NCBI RefSeq assembly: GCF_011059185.1
Contig: NZ_JAALFE010000003.1
Location: forward strand, 220,140 to 284,139
Direction: 5' to 3'
Source: Paragemmobacter kunshanensis
Lineage (GTDB): Bacteria; Pseudomonadota; Alphaproteobacteria; Rhodobacterales; Rhodobacteraceae
Length of the DNA: 64,000 bases
Shown here: in pieces, positions 27,692 to 37,876 of the stretch
Numbering within the stretch: position 1 is the stretch's first letter
How the letters are laid out: every line of letters starts with the position of its first letter
Notes under the pieces: model-generated
What the model was told of the DNA's origin: nothing
Databases searched by the model: none
What the model saw: the letters and a program-made list of their open reading frames with translations, nothing else
Translations under genes and position numbers: made by a program

Positions 27692-28453
27692 TCAGATCAC
27701 CCCTGCTTCGTCTTTGAGTTTCGCGATGAGTTCCTCGATCGAGGAGACCTTGACGCCCGCCTTGCGGCCTGCCGGTTCCACGGTTTTCACGACCGAGAGG
27801 CGCGGGGCGACGTCCACGCCGTAATCGGCGGGGGTCTTGGTGGCCAGCGGCTTTGCCTTGGCCTTCATGATGTTCGGCAGCGACGCGTAGCGCGGTTCGT
27901 TCAGGCGCAGGTCCACGGTGACGATGGCGGGCATCTTGACGGTGATGGTCTGAAGGCCGCCATCCACTTCGCGGGTGACGGTGGCGGCATCGCCGGACAC
28001 GGCGAGTTCCGAGGCGAAGGTGGCCTGGCTCCAGCCGAGAAGGGCCGAAAGCATCTGGCCGGTGGCGTTCATGTCATTGTCGATCGCCTGCTTGCCGCAG
28101 AGGACAAGGCCGGGGCCTTCTTCCTTGACCACGCCCGCCAGCAGCTTGGCCACGGCGAGGGGTTCGATATCGGTATGCACGTCGGCGGCGGCTTCGATCA
28201 GGATGGCGCGGTCAGCGCCCATGGCGAGCGCGGTGCGCAGCGTTTCCTGGGCCTGCTTGACGCCGATGGAGACGACGACGATCTCGGTCGCGATGCCCTT
28301 TTCCTTGAGCCGGATCGCCTCTTCGACGGCGATCTCGTCGAAGGGGTTCATCGACATCTTCACGTTGGCCAGATCGACGCCCGATCCATCCGCCTTGACG
28401 CGGACTTTCACGTTGTAGTCGATCACACGTTTGACAGGCACCAGGACCTTCAT
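27692..28453 (-). CDS. etfB: Electron transfer flavoprotein, beta subunit
   Basis: A 253-residue AMP-binding beta subunit of ETF. The start [17 protein letters not shown], the [18 protein letters not shown] helix and [20 protein letters not shown] are family signatures, the last near the AMP site. It is first of the etfBA pair on the minus strand and is preceded by a 139-bp spacer that should hold the promoter, in which I see no clear boxes. Confidence 0.97.
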   Translation of the reverse strand: MKVLVPVKRVIDYNVKVRVKADGSGVDLANVKMSMNPFDEIAVEEAIRLKEKGIATEIVVVSIGVKQAQETLRTALAMGADRAILIEAAADVHTDIEPLAVAKLLAGVVKEEGPGLVLCGKQAIDNDMNATGQMLSALLGWSQATFASELAVSGDAATVTREVDGGLQTITVKMPAIVTVDLRLNEPRYASLPNIMKAKAKPLATKTPADYGVDVAPRLSVVKTVEPAGRKAGVKVSSIEELIAKLKDEAGVI

Positions 28454-28592
28454 CGCGCAAATCTCCTTTTTCCCGGTCCGGCGGCGCGGACCTATCCCAA
28501 GCTCTCGGTAGCGTAACTAGACCGTCCGGCCGCGCAGCAACAGACCAAATGCGACAGCAAAGCGCGTCGGGACGTCGCGTTTCCCCGGCGGG

Positions 28593-29171
28593 TCAGCCTT
28601 CGCGGGTCAGGCCGGGGACCCAGAGGACGTCGGCCTTGCCGTCGTCGTTGGCGATGCGGCCTGCGACGAAGAACCAGTCGGAGAGGCGGTTGAGGTATTT
28701 CACCGCCTCGGGGTTGACCGATTCCATGGTGGCGAGTTCGACCGTGAGGCGTTCGGCGCGGCGGCAGACGGTGCGGCAAAGGTGGAGGTAGGTGGCCAGC
28801 GGCGAGCCGCCCGGCAGGATGAAGGAGCGCAGCGGCTGCAGTTTCGCGTTCATCGCGTCGATCTCGCGTTCGAGGCGGAGAACCTGTGCTTCCTGCATGC
28901 GGAGGGGGGTGTAGGGGAGGGTGGCGTCGAGATGCATGTCGGGGGTGCAGAGATCGGCCCCCATGTCGAAGAGATCGTTCGAGATGCGGGCGAGGGCGGC
29001 GTCCATGTCGCCGGTGGCATGCAGGCGGGCAAGGCCCACGGTGGCGTTGGTTTCATCCACGGTGCCATAGGCGGAAACGCGGGTGGCGTGCTTGGCGACG
29101 CGGGCGCCGTTGCCGAGCGCGGTTTCCCCGGCGTCGCCGGTCTTGGTGTAGATCTTGGACAGGACGACCAT
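28593..29171 (-). CDS. Cob(I)yrinic acid a,c-diamide adenosyltransferase, PduO type
   Basis: A 192-residue ATP:cob(I)alamin adenosyltransferase. The ATP-binding N-terminus KIYTKTGDAGETALGNG and the DETNA and RRAERLTVEL motifs are characteristic of the PduO/MMAB family. It makes adenosylcobalamin, needed by methylmalonyl-CoA and ethylmalonyl-CoA mutases, which fits the presence of mcd in this window (inference). It starts four bases after the HIG1 gene, so the two form an operon. Confidence 0.92.
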   Translation of the reverse strand: MVVLSKIYTKTGDAGETALGNGARVAKHATRVSAYGTVDETNATVGLARLHATGDMDAALARISNDLFDMGADLCTPDMHLDATLPYTPLRMQEAQVLRLEREIDAMNAKLQPLRSFILPGGSPLATYLHLCRTVCRRAERLTVELATMESVNPEAVKYLNRLSDWFFVAGRIANDDGKADVLWVPGLTREG

Positions 29172-29175
29172 CGGT

Positions 29176-29379
29176 TTACCCCTTGGATTTCAGATAGGCG
29201 AAGGCGACGATCAGGGCGACTGCCACGGCCTGCGCGATGATGCGGTAGCGCATGATGCGGTTGGCGTGCTTGCGGTTGAAATCGCCGCCCTTGGCGAAGC
29301 CGCCGATGCCGACCATCAGGATGGCCAGAACCGCGAAGGCGGCAAGGGCTGCGATGATGAAAAGCGGATCTGACAGCAT
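29176..29379 (-). CDS. HIG1-domain small membrane protein
   Basis: A 67-residue protein with two membrane segments (about residues 5-27 and 45-62) joined by a basic loop GGDFNRKHANRIMRYRIIAQ, the core of the HIG1 domain. Members associate with respiratory supercomplexes and cytochrome oxidase. Its stop lies four bases before the adenosyltransferase start. The same small pair occurs in related genomes as far as I recall. The respiratory role here is inferred. Confidence 0.8.
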   Translation of the reverse strand: MLSDPLFIIAALAAFAVLAILMVGIGGFAKGGDFNRKHANRIMRYRIIAQAVAVALIVAFAYLKSKG

Positions 29380-29479
29380 GGCGTTCCCCTTCGTGCTGGG
29401 GGTGATCTAGGGGAGAAGTGACAAAAAGCGAAAGGGCAAATCGCCCCGGCGGGGCGAATTGCCGCCCGGGGCAGTGGAT

Positions 29480-30304
29480 CTAGCCCCGTGCGACGACGCG
29501 GTCGAGCAGGCGTGTGGGCAGGATCCGGCGCAAGAGGCCCGCGATATGGGTGGGGGTGGTGACGTAGTAGCGGGCGCGGGGACGCGGCGATTCGAGGGCG
29601 TGGATCAGTTTCGCGGTGACGGCGGCGGCGGGGAGTTCCCAGCGGTCTTTCCGGGCATCGGGCTTGTAGAGGCGATCCAGCAGGGTGGCGTATTCGTCGC
29701 GCCGGGCGGAGTTTTCCCAGTCGATCCATTTTTCGAAATGCGGGATGGCGTTTTCGCGGATGCGGGTGCCGATGGGGCCGGGCTCGATGAGGATGACCTC
29801 GATCCCGGTGCCCTGCATTTCAAGGCGCAGGACATCGGACAGCCCTTCCAGCGCGAATTTGGTGGAGACATAGGCCCCGCGCCATTTCGCGCCCACAAGG
29901 CCAAGGACAGAGGAGCAGTTGACGATGCGGCCCGCGCCTTGCGCGCGGAAGGTGGGGATCAGGCGGCGGGTCAGATCGTGATAGCCGAAGAAGTTGGTTT
30001 CGAAGATCTCGCGCAGGGCGCCGCGGGGCAGGTCTTCCACCGCGCCGGGGCAGGCGAAGGCGCCGTTGTTGAAGAGGGCGTCAAGCTTGCCATCGGTGCG
30101 CGACAGGGTTTCGGCGACGGCGGTTTCGATGCTGGTCTCGCAGGAGTGATCGAGGGGGAAGCTTTCCAGCCCTTCGCTGATCAGGCGGTCGCAATCGCCC
30201 TGCTGGCGGCAGGTGGCGAAGACGCGCCAGCCGCGTGCCCGCAGCGCATGCGCGGCGTCGTAGCCGATGCCCGAGGAGCATCCGGTGATGAGGATGGAAC
30301 GCAT
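29480..30304 (-). CDS. Short-chain dehydrogenase/reductase
   Basis: A 274-residue SDR oxidoreductase. The cofactor motif TGCSSGIG is at residues 7-14, NNGAF replaces the usual NNAG, the catalytic serine lies in NCSSVLG, and the Tyr-x3-Lys pair is in YVSTKFALEG. The longer C-terminus (SRRDEYATLLDRLYKP) resembles membrane-active retinol/fatty-acyl type SDRs. Substrate is unknown. It stands alone between two minus-strand genes. Confidence 0.85.
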   Translation of the reverse strand: MRSILITGCSSGIGYDAAHALRARGWRVFATCRQQGDCDRLISEGLESFPLDHSCETSIETAVAETLSRTDGKLDALFNNGAFACPGAVEDLPRGALREIFETNFFGYHDLTRRLIPTFRAQGAGRIVNCSSVLGLVGAKWRGAYVSTKFALEGLSDVLRLEMQGTGIEVILIEPGPIGTRIRENAIPHFEKWIDWENSARRDEYATLLDRLYKPDARKDRWELPAAAVTAKLIHALESPRPRARYYVTTPTHIAGLLRRILPTRLLDRVVARG

Positions 30305-30381
30305 GGTGCGCGGTGCCTGTTCTTGTTCTGCCCTTTGCGGGGATTTAGGAGCAAGAACAGGCTTCTGGCAATGAAAAGCTG

Positions 30382-30909
30382 TCAGTCTGCCGCGGGGAAG
30401 AGCGTGGCGGAGGAGAGCGAGGGCGCCTCGCGCGAGATGAGGCGGCGATGGACGAAGCCATCGACCCCGTCGCCTTCGATGCGGATATGGATCCAGTCTT
30501 CGGTTTCGGCGACGACCTGCACGATTTCGCCGCGTTCGAGGCGGCCGATGACGGCGGCGTTGCGGCCGGGGGCCGCGCGGACATTGGCCGCATCGGCGGT
30601 GATGGTGCGCAGGATGACTTCGGGATTGTTGAAATCGTTGAAGCCGGGGGCGGCGGGTTCTTCCGTCAGGCTGGCATTCTGGACGAGCGCCGGGGCGGGG
30701 GCGGGCAGGACGCGCAGGGTTTCCGCGGGGGCGGCGGTTTCGCTGGGGGCGATCCGGGCAGGGGCCACGGGGGCCGGTGCCGGCGCGGGCGGCGCGAGGG
30801 CCACGTCATAGGCGCCGCGCAGGCCCATGCGCTGCTGGCCGCGATCTTCGCCGCCGATCAGAAGCGCGAGGTAAAAGGCCGCGCCGAAGAAGACGAGATA
30901 ACGAAACAT
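30382..30909 (-). CDS. Exported SH3-domain protein
   Basis: A 175-residue protein. The N-terminal hydrophobic stretch MFRYLVFFGAAFYLALLIGG is a signal or anchor. A Pro/Ala-rich linker (about 35-80) leads to a bacterial SH3 domain (about 100-160) with ANVRAAPGRNAAVIGRLERG and WIHIRIEGDGVDGFVHRRLI. Such domains bind peptidoglycan or other envelope partners. The ATG at 30909 was preferred over one 45 bases upstream because it begins the signal segment. It is divergent from parC. Confidence 0.8.
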   Translation of the reverse strand: MFRYLVFFGAAFYLALLIGGEDRGQQRMGLRGAYDVALAPPAPAPAPVAPARIAPSETAAPAETLRVLPAPAPALVQNASLTEEPAAPGFNDFNNPEVILRTITADAANVRAAPGRNAAVIGRLERGEIVQVVAETEDWIHIRIEGDGVDGFVHRRLISREAPSLSSATLFPAAD

Positions 30910-30989
30910 TGGCAATCCACCCGACTCGCACCATTTCCCCCTTCGGATTAGCACGGCTTTGAGGCGAGTCAGCCTGCAATTTTACACGT

Positions 30990-31016
30990 TCCGACCATTT
31001 CCCGACCAAGGTCGGA
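30990..31016. promoter_or_regulatory. Inverted repeat in the divergent SH3-protein/parC spacer
   Basis: TCCGACC (30990-30996) and GGTCGGA (31010-31016) form a 7-bp inverted repeat 65 bases upstream of parC. It could be an operator or leader hairpin. No firm promoter was seen. Confidence 0.3.
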
Positions 31017-31080
31017 CGGGCGGGGCGGGGCGGTCTTCTTTCGGCTGGACCGATGGCGCGCGGCGAATTACACAACATCC

Positions 31081-33384
31081 ATGTCCGACACGCCCGAAAC
31101 CCCCAAGATAGAGCCCATTCTGGTGGCAGAACCGCTGAGCCGCGCCATCGGCGAGCGGTATCTGACCTATGCCTTGTCCACGATCATGCATCGCGCGCTG
31201 CCCGATGCGCGGGACGGGTTGAAGCCGGTGCATCGGCGAATCCTTTACGCGATGCGGGAGTTGCGGCTGACGGCGACGGGGGGATTCCGCAAATCGGCCA
31301 AGATCAGCGGCGATGTGATGGGGAACTATCACCCCCATGGCGATGCCGCGATCTATGACGCGATGGCGCGTCTGGCGCAGGATTTCAACGTGCGCTACCC
31401 GCTGGTCGACGGGCAGGGGAATTTCGGCAATATCGACGGGGATAACCCTGCGGCCAGCCGATACACCGAGGCGCGGCTGACGGCGATTGCCGAGACGCTG
31501 ATGGAAGGGCTGGCGGAGAACGCCGTGGACTTCCGCCCGAATTATGACGGCACGCTGGAAGAGCCGGTCGTCATGCCTGCGGCATTCCCGAACCTGCTGG
31601 CGAATGGGTCGTCGGGTATCGCGGTGGGGATGGCCACGAACATTCCGCCGCACAACCTGGATGAGTTGATCGGGGCCTGCCATGCGATGCTGGGCAATCC
31701 CGGTATCACGGACGAGGACCTGGTGGCCTTCGTGCCGGGGCCGGATTTCCCGACGGGCGGGGTTCTGGTGGAGCCGCGCGAGAATATCCTTGATGCCTAT
31801 CGCACGGGGCGCGGGGCGTTCCGGCTGCGCGCGAAATGGGAGGTGGAGGATCTGGGGCGCGGGACCTGGCAGATCGTGGTCACCGAGATTCCCTATCAGG
31901 TGCAGAAGTCCAAGCTGATCGAGAAGCTGGCGGAACTGATCACGACGAAGAAGATCCCGCTGCTGGCCGATGTGCGGGATGAATCCGCCGATGACGTGCG
32001 GATCGTGCTGGAGCCGCGGGCGCGGACGGTGGAACCCGATGTCCTGATGGGGACGCTGTTCAAGAACAGCGATCTGGAGATCCGGTTCAGCCTGAACATG
32101 AACGTGCTGATCGACGGCAAGGTGCCGAAGGTCTGTTCCCTGAAAGAGGTGCTGCGGGCCTTCCTTGATCATCGGCGCGACGTGCTGCGGCGGCGGTCGG
32201 AACACCGGATGGAGAAGATCGACCACCGGCTGGAGGTGCTGGAAGGCTTCATCATCGCCTTCCTGAATCTGGACCGGGTCATCGACATCATCCGCTATGA
32301 CGAGGACCCCAAGCGCGCCCTGATGGCGGAGGATTGGGGCAAGGATCATGTCCGCGCGACGTCGGAGAAAGATTATGTCTCGCCCCCGCCGGGCGAGGGG
32401 GAACTGACGGAGCTTCAGGCGGAATCCATCCTGAACATGCGGCTGCGGTCCTTGCGGCGGCTGGAGGAGATGGAGCTGATCCGCGAGCGGGATGAGTTGA
32501 TGAAGGAGCGGGCGGACCTCGCCGATCTGCTGGAGAGCGAGAAGCGCCAGTGGAAGAAGATCGGGACGGAGCTTGAGGAGATCCGCAAGAAGTTCGGCAA
32601 GGATACGGTCGAGGGCAAGCGGCGCACTACGTTTGCCGAGATGGGCGATACCGAGGACGTGCCCTTCGAGGCGATGATCGAGCGGGAGCCGATCACGGTG
32701 ATCTGTTCCAAGATGGGCTGGATCCGCGCGATGAAGGGGCAGGTGGCGCTGGATTCGGAGGTGAAGTTCAAGGACGGCGACGAGGGGCGGTTCATCTTTC
32801 ACGCCGAGACGACGGACAAGATCCTGCTGGTTGGCAGCAACGGGCGGTTCTACACGCTGCTGGGCGCGAACCTGCCCGGCGGGCGGGGAATGGGCGAGCC
32901 TGTGCGCCTGATGGTCGATCTGCCGAACGAGGCGGAGATCGTGGAATTGATGATCTTCCGTGCGGGTGAGAAGCTCTTGGTGGCGTCCACGGCGGGCGAT
33001 GGGTTCGTGGTGCCGTCGGATGAGGTGCTGGCCCAGACGCGGGCGGGCAAGCAGGTTCTGACGGTGAAGGACGGGGTGAAGACCGCGCTCTGCCGCCGGG
33101 TTTCGGGGGATACGGTGGCGGTGGTGGGGGATAACCGCAAGCTGCTGGTCTTCCCGCTGGCGGAACTGCCGGAGATGGCCAAGGGCAAGGGCGTGCGGCT
33201 GCAGAAATACAAGGATGGCGGGTTGTCGGATGCCATGACCTTCACGCTGGCCGAGGGGCTTTCGTGGAAGGATCCGGCCGGGCGGACGCGGACGGAAACG
33301 ATCCTGACCGAATGGCAGGGGCCGCGGGCCGGGGCGGGCAAGATGGCACCGCGCGGGTTCCCGCGGGACAACCGCTTTACCTGA
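31081..33384 (+). CDS. parC: DNA topoisomerase IV subunit A
   Basis: A 767-residue type IIA topoisomerase subunit that cuts and rejoins DNA for chromosome decatenation. The breakage-reunion domain has the catalytic Tyr128 in [10 protein letters not shown], and the C-terminal half carries a beta-pinwheel repeat region. The quinolone-contact segment reads [13 protein letters not shown], so the position matching E. coli Ser80 is Ala89, with Asp93 at the acidic position. Absence of a long GyrA-box region and overall length favour ParC over GyrA. parE is not adjacent. Confidence 0.93.
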   Translation: MSDTPETPKIEPILVAEPLSRAIGERYLTYALSTIMHRALPDARDGLKPVHRRILYAMRELRLTATGGFRKSAKISGDVMGNYHPHGDAAIYDAMARLAQDFNVRYPLVDGQGNFGNIDGDNPAASRYTEARLTAIAETLMEGLAENAVDFRPNYDGTLEEPVVMPAAFPNLLANGSSGIAVGMATNIPPHNLDELIGACHAMLGNPGITDEDLVAFVPGPDFPTGGVLVEPRENILDAYRTGRGAFRLRAKWEVEDLGRGTWQIVVTEIPYQVQKSKLIEKLAELITTKKIPLLADVRDESADDVRIVLEPRARTVEPDVLMGTLFKNSDLEIRFSLNMNVLIDGKVPKVCSLKEVLRAFLDHRRDVLRRRSEHRMEKIDHRLEVLEGFIIAFLNLDRVIDIIRYDEDPKRALMAEDWGKDHVRATSEKDYVSPPPGEGELTELQAESILNMRLRSLRRLEEMELIRERDELMKERADLADLLESEKRQWKKIGTELEEIRKKFGKDTVEGKRRTTFAEMGDTEDVPFEAMIEREPITVICSKMGWIRAMKGQVALDSEVKFKDGDEGRFIFHAETTDKILLVGSNGRFYTLLGANLPGGRGMGEPVRLMVDLPNEAEIVELMIFRAGEKLLVASTAGDGFVVPSDEVLAQTRAGKQVLTVKDGVKTALCRRVSGDTVAVVGDNRKLLVFPLAELPEMAKGKGVRLQKYKDGGLSDAMTFTLAEGLSWKDPAGRTRTETILTEWQGPRAGAGKMAPRGFPRDNRFT

Positions 33385-33579
33385 GCCGGGGGGCGGGCCT
33401 TGGGCTATCGCCGGACTGGGAAGCGAACTGTCCGGAACAGGATGGGCCGTTCCGGACGCTCACTCGTTACTGCACAGGGGCGCGAGCGCCCGACCATAGA
33501 TTATGCTGAAGTGCGAACTTATCAACTGCGGATTGCAGAATTTCCGTAGGTGTTGCCTGTGGCAACGGATCCCGGCGCT
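33385..33579. other. Convergent parC/P450 spacer with inverted repeats
   Basis: No gene is supported. A perfect 8-bp inverted repeat TCCGGAAC/GTTCCGGA is at 33431-33456 and GTTGCC-tgt-GGCAAC at about 33551-33565. The latter may help end one of the two converging transcripts, but neither has a T-run. Confidence 0.4.
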
Positions 33580-34962
33580 TCAGGCCCGGTCGACCTTCAG
33601 CCAGACGCCGCCTTCGGGGCGGAGGGTCAGGATCATCACCGGTTTGGGATCCTTGCCCGGGATCGGGGCAAAGCGGAAGCGGGCCAGCAGCGTGGCAAGG
33701 ATGATGACCGCCTCCTGGATCGCGAAATTCGCGCCGATGCAGATGCGGGGGCCATCGCCGAAGGGCAGGAAGGCGAAGCGGTCCGTCTGGTGGCCGGGGG
33801 CGAAGCGGGCGGGATCGAAGCGGTCGGGATCGGACCAGAGTTTCTTGTGCCGGTGCAGCGCGTAGATGGGCAGGATGACGGTATCGCCGCGCCGCACCTC
33901 GCGCCCGCAGAGTTCATCGGCGCGTTGCGCGCTGCGCGACAGGAAGGCGGCGGGCGGGTAGAGGCGGAGGGTTTCGTCGATGACCTGCCGGATATAGGGG
34001 AGCTTTGGCACATCTTCGGCCGTGGCGGCGCGGGGGCCGAGAAGGGCCTGCGCCTCGGCTCGGGCGGCCTCTTGCACGGCGGGATCGAAGGCGCAGAGGT
34101 ATAGCGCCCAGGACAGGGTGAGGGCGGTGGTTTCATGGCCCGCGACGATGAAGGTGAGGAGGTTGTCGCGAATCTCTTCCGTTGTCATGCGGCGGCCGGA
34201 TTTCGGGTCTTCGCCCGCCATGAGCAGATCGAGCAGGTCGGGAATGCCGGGGCTGCCCGCGGCGCGGCGGCGGGCGATGGCCTGATCGGCGACGCGCTTC
34301 ATGTCGCGCAGGCCGGAGCCTGCGACCATGCGCGAGGGGCGCGGCACCCAGGGCGGGGCGCCGATGACATCGAGCAGCGAGACCTTGGCGGTCTGCGAGA
34401 TATAGGCGTCGATGGCGCGGTGGACGGCATCGCGATCAAAGCCGTCGCCGCCCGAGAAGGTGACGTCGGAGATCACCTCGAAGGTGGCGGTGACCATCTC
34501 GTCGAAGGCATCCGCCGCGCGGCCGATGGCCGTGGCGAAGCGGGCGGAGGCGCGTTCGGCGGCGGCAGTCATCACGGGGGCGAGGTTTGCCACGTTGCGA
34601 TGCGAGAAGACGGGGGCGGCGGTGCGGCGCTGCCAGAGCCATTCCTGCCCTTCGGCGATGAAGAGCGACTGGCCGATGCCGGGGCCGAGGATCAGCTTGG
34701 TGACATCGGATTTGGGGTAATCCTCCAGCCGGTCGCGCAGGATGCGGCGCAGGGCATCGGGATCCATGACCATATGCCAGCGCTTGCCGCGCGAGTTGGA
34801 GATGATGGGGGCATGGGTGGCGATTTCGGGGATGAGTTCCAGCACGTTGCGGCGGCCCGCGCGGAGCGTGCCGAGGATGCCCAAGGGTTCGGTGGCAAGC
34901 GCCACGCGGACGGGCAGGGCGGCGGGCGCGGGGGCGGGATCTGGCCGGGCGGGTGCGGGCAT
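33580..34962 (-). CDS. Cytochrome P450
   Basis: A 460-residue haem monooxygenase. The I-helix oxygen-binding motif AGHETTALTLSW, the K-helix ETLRLYPP, and the haem loop FGDGPRICIG with the ligand Cys408 are all present. A Pro/Ala-rich N-terminus without membrane anchor suggests a soluble enzyme. ATG at 34962 has AAAGG upstream, whereas the ATG at 34980 lacks a ribosome site. No ferredoxin or reductase gene is adjacent, so the redox partner is elsewhere. Substrate cannot be assigned; fatty acids or terpenoids are common for this group. Confidence 0.93.
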   Translation of the reverse strand: MPAPARPDPAPAPAALPVRVALATEPLGILGTLRAGRRNVLELIPEIATHAPIISNSRGKRWHMVMDPDALRRILRDRLEDYPKSDVTKLILGPGIGQSLFIAEGQEWLWQRRTAAPVFSHRNVANLAPVMTAAAERASARFATAIGRAADAFDEMVTATFEVISDVTFSGGDGFDRDAVHRAIDAYISQTAKVSLLDVIGAPPWVPRPSRMVAGSGLRDMKRVADQAIARRRAAGSPGIPDLLDLLMAGEDPKSGRRMTTEEIRDNLLTFIVAGHETTALTLSWALYLCAFDPAVQEAARAEAQALLGPRAATAEDVPKLPYIRQVIDETLRLYPPAAFLSRSAQRADELCGREVRRGDTVILPIYALHRHKKLWSDPDRFDPARFAPGHQTDRFAFLPFGDGPRICIGANFAIQEAVIILATLLARFRFAPIPGKDPKPVMILTLRPEGGVWLKVDRA

Positions 34963-35093
34963 GGGCGGGCCTTTCTGCATCAGGGCAGAGATAGGCGGGG
35001 GGATGCCCCCCGGAAAGGGCGACCGTTGCGCGCATCGCATTCAGCCGCTATCGGGGGGGAAAGGCCAAGCGGCCGCGCCAGTCGGGAGACCCC

Positions 35094-35678
35094 ATGCTGA
35101 TCCTTCGCCGTACGGTCCTTTTCGCCGCATTCGCCCTGCTGGCCGCCTGTGGCCGCAACGATCTGGAGGAACCGCCCGTTCCGCTGGGGGATTTCGCGCT
35201 GGGGCTGAACATCATCGTGGCGGACAATGTGCAGAAGGTTCCGATCTCGCGCGAGGCATCGGTGGAGGAATGGGAAGCCGTGATGCAGGAGGCCGTGGCC
35301 AAGCGGTTCGGCCGGTATCAGGGGTCGAAGCTTTACAATATCGGCATCTCGGTCGATGGCTATGCGCTGGCCCCGCCCGGCATTCCGGTGGTGGCGGCGC
35401 CCAAGTCGGTGCTGGTGATCACCGCCAATATCTGGGACGACGCGGCCGAGCAGAAGCTGAATGCCGAGGGCAAGCAGATCACGGTCTTCGAAAGCCTGTC
35501 GGGCGAGACGGTGATCGGCACCGGGCTGACGCGGAACCGCAAGGAGCAGATGGAGGCGCTGTCCTACAATGCGGTGAAGCGGGTCGAGGAATGGCTGGTG
35601 GACAATCCCGAATGGTTCGGCCTGCCGCCCAAGGCGCCGGAGCCGGTGCGCCAGGGCCGCCCCGTCGGCGGGCGCTGA
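35094..35678 (+). CDS. Lipoprotein of unknown function
   Basis: A 194-residue protein with a lipoprotein signal: MLILRRTVLFAAFALLAAC, lipidated Cys19. The mature part is mixed alpha/beta (LGLNIIVADNVQKVP, KLYNIGISVDGYAL, SVLVITANIWDD) and ends with a proline-rich tail. I do not recognise the domain. It is divergent from the P450 gene and sits directly before tuf, which has its own promoter. It could be an envelope protein restricted to Rhodobacteraceae. Confidence 0.75.
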   Translation: MLILRRTVLFAAFALLAACGRNDLEEPPVPLGDFALGLNIIVADNVQKVPISREASVEEWEAVMQEAVAKRFGRYQGSKLYNIGISVDGYALAPPGIPVVAAPKSVLVITANIWDDAAEQKLNAEGKQITVFESLSGETVIGTGLTRNRKEQMEALSYNAVKRVEEWLVDNPEWFGLPPKAPEPVRQGRPVGGR

Positions 35679-35709
35679 TCGCATCGGTCGAGAAAGCTGC
35701 CGTTCCCGC

Positions 35710-35738
35710 TTGATTTTCCCCGCTTGGCGGCTTAATTC
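35710..35738 (+). promoter_or_regulatory. Sigma70-type promoter of the first tuf gene
   Basis: TTGATT (35710-35715), 17 bases, then TAATTC (35733-35738). The predicted start near 35745 gives a leader of about 50 bases before tuf. Confidence 0.65.
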
Positions 35739-35793
35739 GCCGCCCGAGTAGCACTGGGCCAGTTCCGGCCCCCCAATCCGAAGGCCCGAAGAC

Positions 35794-36969
<1,176 letters not shown>

Positions 36970-36978
36970 TCATGCGCC

Positions 36979-36997
36979 GGGCGGGGTGAACCCCGCC
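36979..36997. repeat. GC-rich REP-like palindrome after tuf copy 1
   Basis: One copy of the GGCGGGGTGAACCCCGCC palindrome, ten bases past the tuf stop. The second tuf gene has the inverse form in the same place. Confidence 0.85.
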
Positions 36998-37009
36998 TTG
37001 CCAAAAACG

Positions 37010-37040
37010 GGCGCGCGGGGTTCCCCCCGCGCGCCTTTTC
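37010..37040 (+). terminator. Intrinsic terminator after tuf copy 1
   Basis: An 11-bp stem GGCGCGCGGGG (37010-37020) with CCCCGCGCGCC (37025-37035) is followed by TTTT. Confidence 0.88.
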
Positions 37041-37069
37041 ATTTCCGGCGGTTCAAAGCGGAGTCCGTG

Positions 37070-37594
37070 ATGTCTGTTTCCTGTGCGATCTGTGCGGCGG
37101 TCGAAGAGGTTGGCCCCGTGCCGCTGGCGGCCACGGACGAGGTTCTGGCGCTGTGCCCCCTCTGCGCGGCGGGGCTGGGCGGCGATATGACGCCGGGGCC
37201 GCGCTGGCGCTGTCTTGCGGATGCGGTCTGGTCGGGCGAGGCGGCGGTGCAGATCGCGGCCTGGCGGCTGCTGGACGCGCTGAAGGCCGAGGGCTGGGCG
37301 GCGGATTTGCTGGCGCAGGTCTGGCTGGAGCCGGAGGTTCTGGCGCTGGCACAGGCGGGGATCGGGGCCGAGGCGAAGGGGATAGACCATCGTGATGCCC
37401 ATGGGGCGGTGCTGGCGCAGGGCGATACGGTGACGCTGATCAAGGATCTGGACGTGAAGGGCGCGGGCTTCACCGCCAAGCGCGGCACGGCGGTGCGGGG
37501 GATCCGGCTGGTGCCGGACAATGCGGCCCAGATCGAGGGCCGGGTGAACGGACAGCAGATCGTGATCCTGTGCCAGTATGTGAAGAAGTCCTGA
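37070..37594 (+). CDS. PhnA-type zinc-ribbon protein
   Basis: A 174-residue protein. The N-terminal zinc ribbon has Cys5/Cys8 and Cys29/Cys32. The C-terminal PhnA domain contains GDTVTLIKDLDVKGAGFTAK and RGTAVRGIRLV, an SH3-like barrel of unknown role. Despite the name, this family is not required for phosphonate breakdown. The ATG at 37070 starts the ribbon; a longer upstream frame runs through the tuf terminator. It precedes tRNA-Trp. Confidence 0.85.
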   Translation: MSVSCAICAAVEEVGPVPLAATDEVLALCPLCAAGLGGDMTPGPRWRCLADAVWSGEAAVQIAAWRLLDALKAEGWAADLLAQVWLEPEVLALAQAGIGAEAKGIDHRDAHGAVLAQGDTVTLIKDLDVKGAGFTAKRGTAVRGIRLVPDNAAQIEGRVNGQQIVILCQYVKKS

Positions 37595-37634
37595 CCGGCT
37601 GGCAGAAACTTGGGCATGGGCCGGCAGCGGGGTC

Positions 37635-37663
37635 TTGAAATCCCCGTGGCCATGGAATACTGC
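37635..37663 (+). promoter_or_regulatory. Promoter of tRNA-Trp
   Basis: TTGAAA (37635-37640), 17 bases, TACTGC (37658-37663), placing the start within a few bases of 37670 and a very short leader before the tRNA. Confidence 0.55.
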
Positions 37664-37676
37664 CACCCTCAGGCCT

Positions 37677-37752
37677 AGGGGTATAGCTCAGTTGGTAGAG
37701 CATCGGTCTCCAAAACCGAGGGTCGCGGGTTCGAGTCCTGCTGCCCCTGCCA
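37677..37752 (+). tRNA. tRNA-Trp (anticodon CCA)
   Basis: A 76-base tRNA with encoded CCA. The acceptor arm AGGGGTA pairs with TGCCCCT, the D arm is GCTC-AGTTGGTA-GAGC, the anticodon stem-loop TCGGT-CTCCAAA-ACCGA places CCA at the anticodon, and the T arm is GCGGG-TTCGAGT-CCTGC. Location ahead of secE-nusG matches many alphaproteobacteria. Confidence 0.97.
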
Positions 37753-37876
37753 GGCCCGCTGCGGTGATCCGCATGCCCCCCCCTTCCCAGAAAAGCCGCA
37801 AAGATTTCGTGACTTCGTCGCGATGACGGCGTGATGCGGGCGCAGGCTGCATCGTCCTTTGTGGGGAGGCTTGTGC

